Below are positions 40,873 through 49,129 of a DNA stretch of 64,000 nucleotides, piece after piece. Source of the DNA: Naasia sp. SYSU D00057 (GTDB lineage: Bacteria > Actinomycetota > Actinomycetes > Actinomycetales > Microbacteriaceae). The stretch lies in contig NZ_JAFMSZ010000001.1 of NCBI RefSeq assembly GCF_017916505.1, positions 1,302,001 through 1,366,000 of the forward strand, written 5' to 3'. Below the pieces are notes generated by a model. That model did no database searches, had not been told where the DNA came from, and saw only the letters and a program-made list of their open reading frames with translations. Made by a program: the position numbers and the translations under genes. Every line of letters begins with the position of its first letter. Positions within the stretch are counted from its first letter, which is position 1.

Positions 40873-42361
40873 CGCGGAGGCGGTCGGCGAGGCGCTCGAT
40901 GCGGACGAGCGTCGAGTGCTTGCCGAGGATCTCCATCGACTCGAACAGCGGCGGGCTCACCCGCCGACCACTGACGGCGGCCCGAAGCGGACCGAATGCG
41001 GTGCGGGGCTTGAGTCCCTGGCCCTCGATGAGCGCGGCCCGCAGCGCCGCCTCGATCTCCCCTGCCTTCCACCAGTCGAGGGTCTCGAGGGCCGCCATGG
41101 CGGCGTCGAGCACGGTGAGCCCGTCCGCCTTCGGCAGCGCGTCGTCCTCGACGACGATGTCCTCGTCGCGCGTGAACAGGAAGGCGAGCATGCCGTGCAC
41201 CTCGCCGAGCAGGTTCACCCGCTCCTGCACGAGCGGGGCGGCCTCGTGCAGGACCGCGAGCTGGTGCTCGGTCGGCGGGTCGCTGAGGACGCCCTGCAGG
41301 TAGGGCACGATCCGGCGCTCGAAGTCCTCCGGCGCGAGCATGCGGATGTGGTCGCCGTTGATCGACTCCGCCTTCTTGAGGTCGAAGCGGGCCGGGTTCG
41401 GGTTGACGTCCGCCACGTCGAACGCCGCGGTCATCTCCTCGCTCGTGAACACGTCGCGGTCGTGCGTGAGCGACCAGCCGAGCAGCGCCAGGTAGTTGAG
41501 GAGACCCTCTGGGACGAAGCCGCGCTCCCGGTGGTGGAAGAGGTTCGACTCGGGGTCGCGCTTCGACAGCTTCTTGTTGCCCTCGCCCATCACGTAGGGC
41601 AGGTGGCCGAACCGCGGGATCTCCTTGGCCACGCCGATGTCGATGAGCGCGTGGTAGAGCGCCACCTGGCGGGGAGTCGACGAGAGCAGGTCCTCGCCGC
41701 GGAGCACGTGCGTGATGCCCATGATCGCGTCGTCGACCGGGTTCACGAGCGTGTAGAGCGGGTCGCCGCTCGGGCGGACGACCACGAAGTCGGGGAAGGA
41801 CCCGGCCGGGAAGGTGATCGGGCCGCGCACCAGGTCGTCGAAGGAGAGCTCCTCGTCCGGCACACGCAGGCGCAGCGCCGGGGTGCGGCCCTCGTCGCGG
41901 TACGCCTGGCGCTGCTCCTCGGTCAGGTCGCGCTCGAAGTTGTCGTAGCCGAGCTTCGGGTCGCGGCCGGCGGCGAGGTTGCGGGCCTCGATCTCCTCGC
42001 CCGTCGCGTAGCTCTCGTAGAGGTGACCGGCTTCGGTCAGGCGCGCGATCACGTCGCGGTAGATGTCGTACCGCTGCGACTGCCGGTAGGGCCCGTGCGG
42101 GCCGCCGACGTCGATGCCCTCATCCCAGTCGAGCTTCAGCCAGCGGAGCGCCTCGACGATCTGCCGGTAGCTCTCCTCGGTGTCGCGCGCGGGGTCCGTG
42201 TCCTCGATCCGGAATACGAACGTGCCGCCGGTGTGCCGGGCGTACGCCCAGTTGAAGAGGGCGGTGCGCACCAGGCCGACGTGCGGGGTGCCGGTGGGCG
42301 ACGGGCAGAAGCGGACGCGCACGTCGGCGCCGGTCGCGGAGGAGACGGGATAAGAAGCCAT
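40865..42361 (-). CDS. gltX: Glutamyl-tRNA synthetase
   Basis: 498 aa from ATG at 42359-42361. The class I HIGH-type motif is PTGTPHVG (residues 23-29) and the KMSKS-type motif is KLSKR (264-268). The catalytic core and the C-terminal helical anticodon-binding region are full length. It charges tRNA-Glu, and in many actinobacteria also tRNA-Gln, which is then amidated; that second role is family knowledge. The flavoprotein gene overlaps its 3' end. The tRNA-Gln gene is 8 kb away. Confidence 0.97.
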   Translation of the reverse strand: MASYPVSSATGADVRVRFCPSPTGTPHVGLVRTALFNWAYARHTGGTFVFRIEDTDPARDTEESYRQIVEALRWLKLDWDEGIDVGGPHGPYRQSQRYDIYRDVIARLTEAGHLYESYATGEEIEARNLAAGRDPKLGYDNFERDLTEEQRQAYRDEGRTPALRLRVPDEELSFDDLVRGPITFPAGSFPDFVVVRPSGDPLYTLVNPVDDAIMGITHVLRGEDLLSSTPRQVALYHALIDIGVAKEIPRFGHLPYVMGEGNKKLSKRDPESNLFHHRERGFVPEGLLNYLALLGWSLTHDRDVFTSEEMTAAFDVADVNPNPARFDLKKAESINGDHIRMLAPEDFERRIVPYLQGVLSDPPTEHQLAVLHEAAPLVQERVNLLGEVHGMLAFLFTRDEDIVVEDDALPKADGLTVLDAAMAALETLDWWKAGEIEAALRAALIEGQGLKPRTAFGPLRAAVSGRRVSPPLFESMEILGKHSTLVRIERLADRLRDA

Positions 42362-42431
42362 ACCGGGTTCGATCCTACTGAGGGGCGGGGGCCTTGCCCT
42401 CGGTGCGGGCGGACGATGTGCGCTCGACCTC

Positions 42432-42529
42432 GGTGGTTGAGGTGCGCCCGCAGGGCGACTCGAAACCACCAGTCGGAGGGGAGCACGTGTGGTGGTTTCG
42501 AGGCTCGCTCCGCTCGCACCTCAACCACC
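42432..42529. repeat. Palindromic repeat family A, locus 1 (two inverted units)
   Basis: Unit 1 (42432-42470) starts GGTGGTTGAGGTGCGC and ends CGAAACCACC. Unit 2 (42491-42529) is its inverse with a different hairpin centre. Each unit is 39 bp. They lie between gltX and the Cache-domain gene. Confidence 0.8.
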
Positions 42530-42554
42530 GGGAAGCCGGCCTCGACGCGCCTTG

Positions 42555-43280
42555 TCACGCCTCGGCGACGAGGGTGAGCGGGGTGCCGCCCCACTCGACC
42601 GGGAGGGCGGTGGCGCCCGATCCTGCCGCGTTCCGGAGGAGGACGCCGCTCGGGCGGTGCGGGTCCGTCGACAGGATCACCCGGCCCGACCGGTTCACGA
42701 GGGTCAGCACGCCCGGGGCGCCGGTCAGCGCCGGCAGCAGGGCCGCCTCGATCTCCCGCACGTACAGGTCGGCGCCGAGCAGTCCGAGCAGCTCGTCGCC
42801 CCGCGTCACCGGCACGGTGAGGGTCAGCGTGTAGTCGTCGGTGCAGAGGTAGTCGACGTACGGGCCGGTCAGGTGCGGCAGCCGTGTCTCGGCCGGCACC
42901 CGCCACCACTCCATGAACGTGTAGTCGTGGAAGTCCTCCGACGAGGGGTCCTCGACGGCGGGCAGGCGACGCACCTGCGCCTCCGCCGGCGGAGCACCGA
43001 GGGTGTTGAACTTGCCGAGCCACCAGGCGAGGTGCAGGGGGACGTCGCCCAGCAGCCCGGGCGCCGCGATGAAGCCCGCGCCGACGACGAGCGTCGACCG
43101 GTCCGACAGGGCCGGCGTCACCAGGCGCTCCACGGCCGGATCGAGCAGCGCCGAGCGCTCCCCCGCTCCCGCGGCGAGCGCGGCGGCGAGCGGATGCCGC
43201 CAGCCCTCGAGCAGCCGGAGCACTGGAGCGAAGACCGCGGCCACCGCATCCGCGCGGCTGCCGATGAGCTGAGTCGTCAT
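42555..43280 (-). CDS. Cytoplasmic Cache-domain protein
   Basis: 241 aa without signal peptide or membrane helix. The central part, GPYVDYLCTDDYTLTLTVPV followed by ELLGLLGADLYVREIEAALLP, is a Cache sensor fold normally found outside the membrane in chemoreceptors and kinases. The C-terminal VLTLVNRSGRVILSTDPH is also Cache-like. The N-terminal 60 residues are helical. Its start overlaps the GntR stop by 4 bp, so regulator and sensor are co-produced. A ligand-sensing partner role for the GntR protein or for the polyamine-type importer is an inference. Confidence 0.75.
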   Translation of the reverse strand: MTTQLIGSRADAVAAVFAPVLRLLEGWRHPLAAALAAGAGERSALLDPAVERLVTPALSDRSTLVVGAGFIAAPGLLGDVPLHLAWWLGKFNTLGAPPAEAQVRRLPAVEDPSSEDFHDYTFMEWWRVPAETRLPHLTGPYVDYLCTDDYTLTLTVPVTRGDELLGLLGADLYVREIEAALLPALTGAPGVLTLVNRSGRVILSTDPHRPSGVLLRNAAGSGATALPVEWGGTPLTLVAEA

Positions 43281-44041
43281 GATCCCCTCCTGTCCGCGGC
43301 CACCTTCTCGTCGATGAGGGCCTCGACCGCTTCCTGGATGTGGGCGAGCGTAGTCCCTCGCGCCCCGTCACGGTCCCCCGATGCCAGATGCCCGATCACG
43401 GCACGGTAGTGGTCGAGGGCGCGCTCCCGGTGCACCGCCTCGCGGAAGCCGACCCAGAGCAGCGGCCCGAACTCGGCCTGCAGCCGCACGTGCTCCCGCA
43501 CGAGCCGCGCGGACTGCGACAGGGCGGCCACCTCGAGGCGGAACGTGCTCTCGGCCCGCCGGGCGGCGCCCTCCTCGGACACGTCGAAGGACGCGACCAG
43601 CCGGGACAGGCCCTCGACGTCGTCCTCGGTTGTCCGCTCGGCGGCGAGCTCCGCCGCGGCGGAGGCGAGGGCGGCGTAGTGAACGCCCATGTCGCGCAGC
43701 TCGACGCGGCTGAGCTCGCGGAGGCGGAGGTCGACGAGCGGCCGGTGATCCCGCACGGGCTGGACGAAGCTGCCTCCGCCACGGCCGCGGCGCGTCTCGA
43801 CGAGCCCGCGGTCGCGCAGCGACTCGAGCGCTTCCCGAGCGGTCACGGTGGCGACGCCGAACCGCCGCGCGAGCTCCGCCTCGCTCGGCAGCCGCTCCCC
43901 CGACGGCAGCACGCCGAGGATGATCGCGTCGGCCAGCCGCTGCTCGACGAGCGCCGCTCGCCCGGCCCCGTCGAGCGGCGCGAAGACGGCCGCGCGGGCC
44001 GCGCCCCGGGCGCGGATCGTCTCGGGCATCGCCTCCCCCAT
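43277..44041 (-). CDS. GntR/FadR-family transcriptional regulator
   Basis: The start is taken as ATG 44041 (254 aa); ATG 44029 is close and also possible. The long frame to 44125 would run into the divergent promoter. The wHTH is intact: IILGVLPSGERLPSEAELARRFGVATVTAREALESLRDRGLVETRRGRGGG, read here in pieces as LPSEAELARRFGVATVTARE and LVETRRGRGGG. The FCD-type all-helical effector domain follows (RLRELSRVELRDMGVHY; VREHVRLQAEFG). It is divergent from the polyamine-type importer, which it probably controls, and overlaps the Cache gene by 4 bp. Confidence 0.9.
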   Translation of the reverse strand: MGEAMPETIRARGAARAAVFAPLDGAGRAALVEQRLADAIILGVLPSGERLPSEAELARRFGVATVTAREALESLRDRGLVETRRGRGGGSFVQPVRDHRPLVDLRLRELSRVELRDMGVHYAALASAAAELAAERTTEDDVEGLSRLVASFDVSEEGAARRAESTFRLEVAALSQSARLVREHVRLQAEFGPLLWVGFREAVHRERALDHYRAVIGHLASGDRDGARGTTLAHIQEAVEALIDEKVAADRRGS

Positions 44042-44106
44042 CCTGTGACGAGACCGTAACACGAAGGACCTACGCAAGACATCTAGTTCCATATGAATAT
44101 GTACCC

Positions 44107-44142
44107 ATGACGTCTGCCCTCGCATCCGGACTCACCCGATGA
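44107..44142 (+). CDS. Possible 11-codon leader peptide coupled to the importer ATPase
   Basis: ATG at 44107 opens MTSALASGLTR and stops at TGA 44140-44142, overlapping the ATPase ATG (44139) as ATGA in a different frame. A -10-like TATGTA ends about 8 bp before it, so the transcript may be leaderless. The ATPase itself has no good ribosome-binding site. Coupled translation is inferred. Confidence 0.35.
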   Translation: MTSALASGLTR

Positions 44143-45176
44143 GCGCCCCGGCGATCAGCCTCCGCGGGCTCCGCAAGGAGTTCGGCTCGGTGACCGCCGT
44201 CGACGGCGTCGACCTCGACATCGCGCAGGGCGAGTTCTTCTCGATGCTCGGCCCGTCCGGATCCGGGAAGACCACGGTGCTGCGGCTCATCGCCGGCTTC
44301 GAGCAGCCGACGGCCGGCACCATCGAGCTCTTCGGCGAGGACGTCACCAGCACCGCGCCGTTCGACCGCGACGTCAACACCGTGTTCCAGGACTACGCCC
44401 TCTTCCCGCATCTCAGCGTGCTCGAGAACGTCGCATACGGGCTGCGCGTGCGGGGCATGGGGAAGCGCGAGCGCGCCGAGCGCGCACGGGAGGCGCTCGA
44501 GGGCGTCCGCCTGGGCGGCTACGGCGACCGGCGCCCCTCCGCCCTCTCCGGCGGGCAGCGGCAGCGGGTCGCGCTCGCCCGCGCGACGGTGCTCCGCCCC
44601 AAGGTCCTGCTGCTCGACGAGCCGCTCGGGGCACTCGACCTCAAGCTGCGCGAGCAGATGCAGGTGGAGCTGAAGCAGCTGCAGCGCTCCCTCGGCATCA
44701 CCTTCATCTTCGTGACGCACGACCAGGAGGAGGCGCTGACGCTGAGCGACCGCGTCGCCGTCTTCAACGACGGCCGCATCGAGCAGCTCGGCACGCCCGC
44801 CGAGATCTACGAGCGGCCCCAGTCGCGGTTCGTCGCCACCTTCGTCGGCACCTCCAACGTGCTCGAGGGCGCCGTGGCGGCGCAGCTCCTCGGCGTCCCC
44901 GGCACGTTCGCGCTGCGTCCCGAGCGGATCACGCTCGCCGACGCCCCGACCGGCCGGGACCGGGCAGCGTCCGGAACCATCGCGGAGGTCGTGTACCTCG
45001 GCACCGGCCGGCGGATCATCGTCGATCTCGATGCCGGGCTCCAGCTCACCGTGCTCGAGCACACCCTCGGCCGCGACGCCGCAAGCGATGCGGCGCTCCG
45101 CGGCACCCGCGTCGTCGCGGAGTGGAGCGACCGCGACCTCGTCGCCCTCGACGCCGCGGTCCCCGTCACCCCCTGA
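44139..45176 (+). CDS. Polyamine-type ABC importer ATPase (PotA-like)
   Basis: 345 aa. Walker A GPSGSGKTT, Q-loop VFQDYALFPHL, signature LSGGQRQRVALARA, Walker B LLLDEPLGALD and H-loop FIFVTHDQEEAL are all intact. A C-terminal TOBE domain (FALRPERITLADA...) is present. QDYALFPHLSV and the gene order ATPase-binding protein-permease-permease are typical of spermidine/putrescine or related importers. It diverges from the GntR regulator. A short leader ORF may couple its translation. Confidence 0.93.
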   Translation: MSAPAISLRGLRKEFGSVTAVDGVDLDIAQGEFFSMLGPSGSGKTTVLRLIAGFEQPTAGTIELFGEDVTSTAPFDRDVNTVFQDYALFPHLSVLENVAYGLRVRGMGKRERAERAREALEGVRLGGYGDRRPSALSGGQRQRVALARATVLRPKVLLLDEPLGALDLKLREQMQVELKQLQRSLGITFIFVTHDQEEALTLSDRVAVFNDGRIEQLGTPAEIYERPQSRFVATFVGTSNVLEGAVAAQLLGVPGTFALRPERITLADAPTGRDRAASGTIAEVVYLGTGRRIIVDLDAGLQLTVLEHTLGRDAASDAALRGTRVVAEWSDRDLVALDAAVPVTP

Positions 45177-45242
45177 CCCGGCCGCCGCCGGTCCACCCAG
45201 CCCCAACATCGCTCCACCAACACACAAGGAAGAAGGACGGCA

Positions 45243-46421
45243 ATGAGAAGGCTCAACTTCCGCCGATCGGGAGCCCTGGTCGGCCTCGCGATCGCATCCG
45301 TCGCCGCGCTCACCGCCTGCGGCACCGCAGGAGGAGGATCCGGCGGCGGCGCCAGCGGGGCGCCGACCGACGAGCTCGGCGACTATGAGGACGCGGTCTC
45401 GATCCTCGCCTGGCCGGGCTACGTCGAGGACGGCAGCAACGATCCCGACGTCGACTGGGTCACCCCGTTCGAGGAGGAGACCGGCTGTCAGGTCACGGCC
45501 AAGTACTACGGCACCTCCGACGAGGCGCTCAGCCTCATGAAGAGCGGCGGCTACGACGTCGTGGCCGCATCCGGCGACCTCACGCTCCGGCTCGTGGCGG
45601 GCGACCTTGTGCAGCCCGTCAACACGGACCTCATCCCGAACTACGAGAACGTCTACGACTTCCTCAAGGACAAGTCGTGGAACAGCGTGGACGGGCAGCC
45701 CTACGGCGTCCCGCACGGCTACGGCGCCAACCTGCTCATGTACAACACCGACGTCGTGCAGCCGGCTCCGACCTCGTGGGACGTGGTGTTCGACCGCGCC
45801 GCCGAGTTCTCGGGCAAGGTGACCGCGTACGACAGCCCGATCTACATCGCGGACGCCGCGGTGTACCTCATGGCGCACAAGCCGGAGCTCGGGATCGAGA
45901 ACCCCTACGCGCTCGACGAGACGCAGCTCGCCGCGGCGGTCGACCTGCTCAAGGCGCAGCGCCAGCACATCGGCGAGTACTGGGGCGACTACCTGAAGGA
46001 GATCCAGGCGTTCGAGTCGGGCACCTCGGTGGTCGGCACGACCTGGCAGGTCATCCAGAACTCGATCACGACCGGCAACACCGAGGTCGTGCTGCCCGAG
46101 GAGGGCGCGACCGGCTGGTCGGACACCTGGATGATCGCCTCCGACGCGGAGGCTCCGAACTGCGCGTACGCGTGGCTGAACTACATCGCGAGCCCCGAGG
46201 CGAACGCGGCGGCGACGCAGTACTTCGGCGAGGCGCCCTCCAGCCAGGAGGCGTGCGAGTTCCGCGACGACTGCGAGGCGTACCACGCGGGCGACGCGGA
46301 GTACGCAGAGCAGATCTGGTACTGGTCCACCCCGATCGCCGAGTGCCTCGACGGGCGCACCGACGTCCAGTGCACCGACTACTCCCAGTGGACGGCGGCC
46401 TGGCAGGAGATCAAGGGCTGA
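45243..46421 (+). CDS. Polyamine-type ABC importer substrate-binding lipoprotein (PotD-like)
   Basis: 392 aa. The lipobox ALTACGT places the lipidated Cys at 26. The mature domain has SILAWPGYVEDGS, YDVVAASGDLTLRLVAGD and PYGVPHGYGANLLMYNTDVV, the PotD/PotF-type layout. Later come ATGWSDTWMIASDAEAPN and YAWLNYIASPEANA. Cys pairs near the C-terminus (EACEFRDDCEAYH; ECLDGRTDVQC) may form disulfides. Ligand uncertain: polyamine or a related amine. AAGGAAGAAGGA upstream is a strong ribosome-binding site. Confidence 0.9.
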   Translation: MRRLNFRRSGALVGLAIASVAALTACGTAGGGSGGGASGAPTDELGDYEDAVSILAWPGYVEDGSNDPDVDWVTPFEEETGCQVTAKYYGTSDEALSLMKSGGYDVVAASGDLTLRLVAGDLVQPVNTDLIPNYENVYDFLKDKSWNSVDGQPYGVPHGYGANLLMYNTDVVQPAPTSWDVVFDRAAEFSGKVTAYDSPIYIADAAVYLMAHKPELGIENPYALDETQLAAAVDLLKAQRQHIGEYWGDYLKEIQAFESGTSVVGTTWQVIQNSITTGNTEVVLPEEGATGWSDTWMIASDAEAPNCAYAWLNYIASPEANAAATQYFGEAPSSQEACEFRDDCEAYHAGDAEYAEQIWYWSTPIAECLDGRTDVQCTDYSQWTAAWQEIKG

Positions 46422-46431
46422 ACCGATCGGG

Positions 46432-46457
46432 CGGGTGGGGTCGTCCGGCCCCACCCG
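46432..46457 (+). terminator. Intercistronic hairpin after the binding-protein gene
   Basis: CGGGTGGGG (46432-46440) pairs with CCCCACCCG (46449-46457). It lies between the binding protein and the first permease and could act as a partial terminator or mRNA stabiliser. Confidence 0.6.
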
Positions 46458-46480
46458 TCCTCCTCCCCGGAAGGAGCGCG

Positions 46481-47365
46481 ATGAGCGCGACCACCTCGAC
46501 GCGGCGGCACTCCGTCTCGGCGTTCCTCTTCGAGCACGCCCGGCTGCGGCTCGCGCTGCTGCTGACGGCGCCGCTGTTCTGGCTCGGCCTCGTCTACATC
46601 GTCGCGCTCGCGGCCCTCCTCGTCACCGCGTTCTGGACGGTGGACAGCTTCACCGGCGAGGTCCGCATCGAGTGGACCCTCGACAACATCGTCACCGTCC
46701 TCACCGCGTCCGTGTACCAGTCGGTGACGCTGCGGACGGTCGGCATCGCACTCCTCGTCACCGTGATCGACATCCTGCTCGCGCTGCCGATCGCGTTCTT
46801 CATGGCGAAGGTCGCCGGTCCGCGCCTGCAGCGGGCGCTCGTCATCGCGGTGCTCACGCCGCTGTGGGCGAGCTACCTCGTCAAGGCGTACTCCTGGCGG
46901 ACCGTGCTCTCGCCGGAGGGCCTCTTCGCCTGGCTCGTCGAGCCGATCGGCGGGTCCTCCCCCGGCTACGGCATCCCCGCCACCGTCATCACGCTCAGCT
47001 ACCTCTGGCTGCCGTACGTGATCCTGCCGATCTACGCGGGACTCGAGCGGGTGCCGGACTCGCTGCTCGACGCGTCGAGCGACCTCGGCGCGAAGCCCTG
47101 GCGCACGGTGCGGTCGGTCGTCCTCCCGCTGCTCTACCCGGCCGTCATCGCCGGCTCGATCTTCAGCTTCTCGCTCACGCTCGGCGACTACATCGCCGTG
47201 TCGATCGTGGGCGGCGCCAACCAGATGCTGGGGAACCTCGTCTACACGAACGTCGGGACGGCGAACAACCTGCCGCTCGCGGCGGCCGCCGCGCTCATCC
47301 CGATCGCGATCATCATGGTCTACCTCGCCGCCGTGCGCCGGACCGGCGCCCTCGACAACCTCTGA
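46481..47365 (+). CDS. Polyamine-type ABC importer permease 1 (PotB-like)
   Basis: 294 aa from ATG 46481 with AAGGAG upstream. It has six helices. The EAA loop reads LLDASSDLGAKPWRTVRSVVLP. PLWASYLVKAYSWRTVL is typical of PotB/PotH-type subunits. It sits third in the operon and 8 bp from the next permease. Confidence 0.92.
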   Translation: MSATTSTRRHSVSAFLFEHARLRLALLLTAPLFWLGLVYIVALAALLVTAFWTVDSFTGEVRIEWTLDNIVTVLTASVYQSVTLRTVGIALLVTVIDILLALPIAFFMAKVAGPRLQRALVIAVLTPLWASYLVKAYSWRTVLSPEGLFAWLVEPIGGSSPGYGIPATVITLSYLWLPYVILPIYAGLERVPDSLLDASSDLGAKPWRTVRSVVLPLLYPAVIAGSIFSFSLTLGDYIAVSIVGGANQMLGNLVYTNVGTANNLPLAAAAALIPIAIIMVYLAAVRRTGALDNL

Positions 47366-47372
47366 AGGACCC

Positions 47373-48206
47373 ATGCGACTGTCTCGACTGAGCAAGGGCG
47401 TGCTCGGCGCCCTCACCGCGGCGGTGCTCGCGATCGTCTACATCCCGCTCCTCGTGGTCGTGCTCAACTCGTTCAGCACGAGCCAGACCTTCGCCTGGCC
47501 GCCGCCCGGCTTCACGCTGGAGTGGTGGGCGCGCGCCGCCCGCAGTCAGGGCGCCCTCGACGCGATCGGCACGAGTGTCATCGTGGCCCTCGCCGCGACC
47601 GCGGTGTCGCTCGTGCTCGGCACGCTCATCTCGCTCGCTCTGCAGCGCTACGAGTTCTTCGGCCGCAGCACGGTGAACCTGCTCGTCATCCTGCCGATCG
47701 CGCTGCCGGGCATCATCACCGGCATCGCGCTCAACAACTTCTTCCGGACGATCGCGGGCGTGCAGCTGTCGCTGCTGACGCTGATCGTCGCCCACGCCAC
47801 GTTCTGCATCGTCACGGTGTTCAACAACGTGCTCGCGCGGCTCCGGCGCACCGGCACCCGGCTCGAGGAGGCGTCCGCCGATCTCGGCGCCGGCGTCTGG
47901 ACGACCTTCCGCCTCGTCACGTTCCCGCAGCTGCGCTCGGCGCTGCTCGCCGGCGGCTTGCTCGCGTTCGCGCTCAGCTTCGACGAGATCATCGTGACCA
48001 CGTTCACGGCGGGCACGGGCGTGCAGACGCTGCCCATCTGGATCCTCAACAACGTGTTCCGGCCCAACCAGGCCCCGGTCGTCAACGTCGTCGCGGTCGT
48101 GCTGATCCTCGTGTCGATCATCCCGATCGCGATCGCGCAGAAGCTGGCCGGCCCCGAGTCCGGCACGCCGCGGGCGTCCGCGGGCCGTGCCGCGCGGTCC
48201 CGCTGA
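47373..48206 (+). CDS. Polyamine-type ABC importer permease 2 (PotC-like)
   Basis: 277 aa with six helices. The EAA loop is LEEASADLGAGVWTTFRLVTFP. The N-terminal VYIPLLVVVLNSFSTSQTFAWPPPGFTLEWW is characteristic of PotC/PotI subunits. It closes the importer operon. A short hairpin follows before the convergent FAH-family gene. Confidence 0.92.
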   Translation: MRLSRLSKGVLGALTAAVLAIVYIPLLVVVLNSFSTSQTFAWPPPGFTLEWWARAARSQGALDAIGTSVIVALAATAVSLVLGTLISLALQRYEFFGRSTVNLLVILPIALPGIITGIALNNFFRTIAGVQLSLLTLIVAHATFCIVTVFNNVLARLRRTGTRLEEASADLGAGVWTTFRLVTFPQLRSALLAGGLLAFALSFDEIIVTTFTAGTGVQTLPIWILNNVFRPNQAPVVNVVAVVLILVSIIPIAIAQKLAGPESGTPRASAGRAARSR

Positions 48207-48209
48207 CAC

Positions 48210-48228
48210 GTCCGCGGGTCCTGCGGAC
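48210..48228. terminator. Short hairpin between convergent genes
   Basis: GTCCGC (48210-48215) pairs with GCGGAC (48223-48228) between the last importer permease gene and the FAH-family gene. The stem is short and lacks a T run. Confidence 0.4.
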
Positions 48229-48287
48229 AAGTTGCGACGGTCTACGGATGCGTATTGACCGCACGACCCGCGCCGGCGGGACCAGCG

Positions 48288-49064
48288 TCAGTCGCGGTTG
48301 CGGGCCGGGTTCGTCAGGGTGCCGATGCCCTCGATCCGGATGTCGACGGTCTGGCCGGCCGTGAAGCCGCCCGGGCCCGCCGGCGTGCCGGTGAGGATCA
48401 CGTCGCCCGGGAGCAGGGTCCACACGTCGGACGCGGCCGCGATGATCTCCGCCACCGAGAACCGCATCTCGGACGTGTTGCCGCTGCGCCGCGGCTCGCC
48501 GTCGACGAAGGTGCGGATGTCGAGGTTCGACGGGTCGAGCTCGGTCTCGATGTAGGGGCCGAGCGGGCAGAACGTGTCGTAGCCCTTGGCGCGCGCCCAC
48601 TGGCCGTCCGCGAACATCTGGTCGCGGGCCGAGACGTCGTTGCCGATCGTGTAGCCGAAGACGACCTCGTGCGCGCGCTCGACCGGCACCTGCTTCGCGA
48701 TGCGGCCGACGACGACCGCGAGCTCGCCCTCGTGCACGATGCGGCCCTCGACGGGCGGCAGCTGGATGGGCTCGCCCGGTCCGATCACCGAGGTGTTCGG
48801 CTTGAGGAACAGCAGCGGGCTGTCCGCCGGCTGCTCCTGCCCGAGGTCGTCGCTGTGCGCCGCGTAGTTCAGACCGACGCCGACGACCTTGGAGCGCGGG
48901 ATGACCGGCGCCAGCAGCTTGGCGACGCCGAGCGACACCCGCTCCCCCGTCGTGCGGTAGCCGGCGAACATGGGGTCGCCCGCGAGGACGACCAGCTCCT
49001 CCGCATCCTCGTCGAGGATCCCGTAGGACGCCTCGCCCTCGACACTGAACCGCGCGATCTTCAC
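48288..49064 (-). CDS. Fumarylacetoacetate hydrolase family protein
   Basis: 258 aa from GTG at 49062-49064. Family motifs: VGVGLNYAAHSDDLGQ, PLLFLKPNTSVIGPGEPIQLP, the metal-ligand Glu pair in IVHEGELAVVVGR, GYTIGNDVSARDQMF and GDVILTGTPAGPG. The short N-terminal domain fits bacterial acylpyruvase or oxaloacetate-decarboxylase-like members, not tyrosine-pathway FAH. It is the third gene after leuB-ilvE. In relatives I recall it lies next to gltX; here the importer block separates them. Confidence 0.9.
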   Translation of the reverse strand: MKIARFSVEGEASYGILDEDAEELVVLAGDPMFAGYRTTGERVSLGVAKLLAPVIPRSKVVGVGLNYAAHSDDLGQEQPADSPLLFLKPNTSVIGPGEPIQLPPVEGRIVHEGELAVVVGRIAKQVPVERAHEVVFGYTIGNDVSARDQMFADGQWARAKGYDTFCPLGPYIETELDPSNLDIRTFVDGEPRRSGNTSEMRFSVAEIIAAASDVWTLLPGDVILTGTPAGPGGFTAGQTVDIRIEGIGTLTNPARNRD

Positions 49065-49129
49065 GACGTCGAGCCTACTGACCGGAGCAGGCGGCGGCCG
49101 CCGCGGAGCCGAAGGGGCGCCCCGACGGG

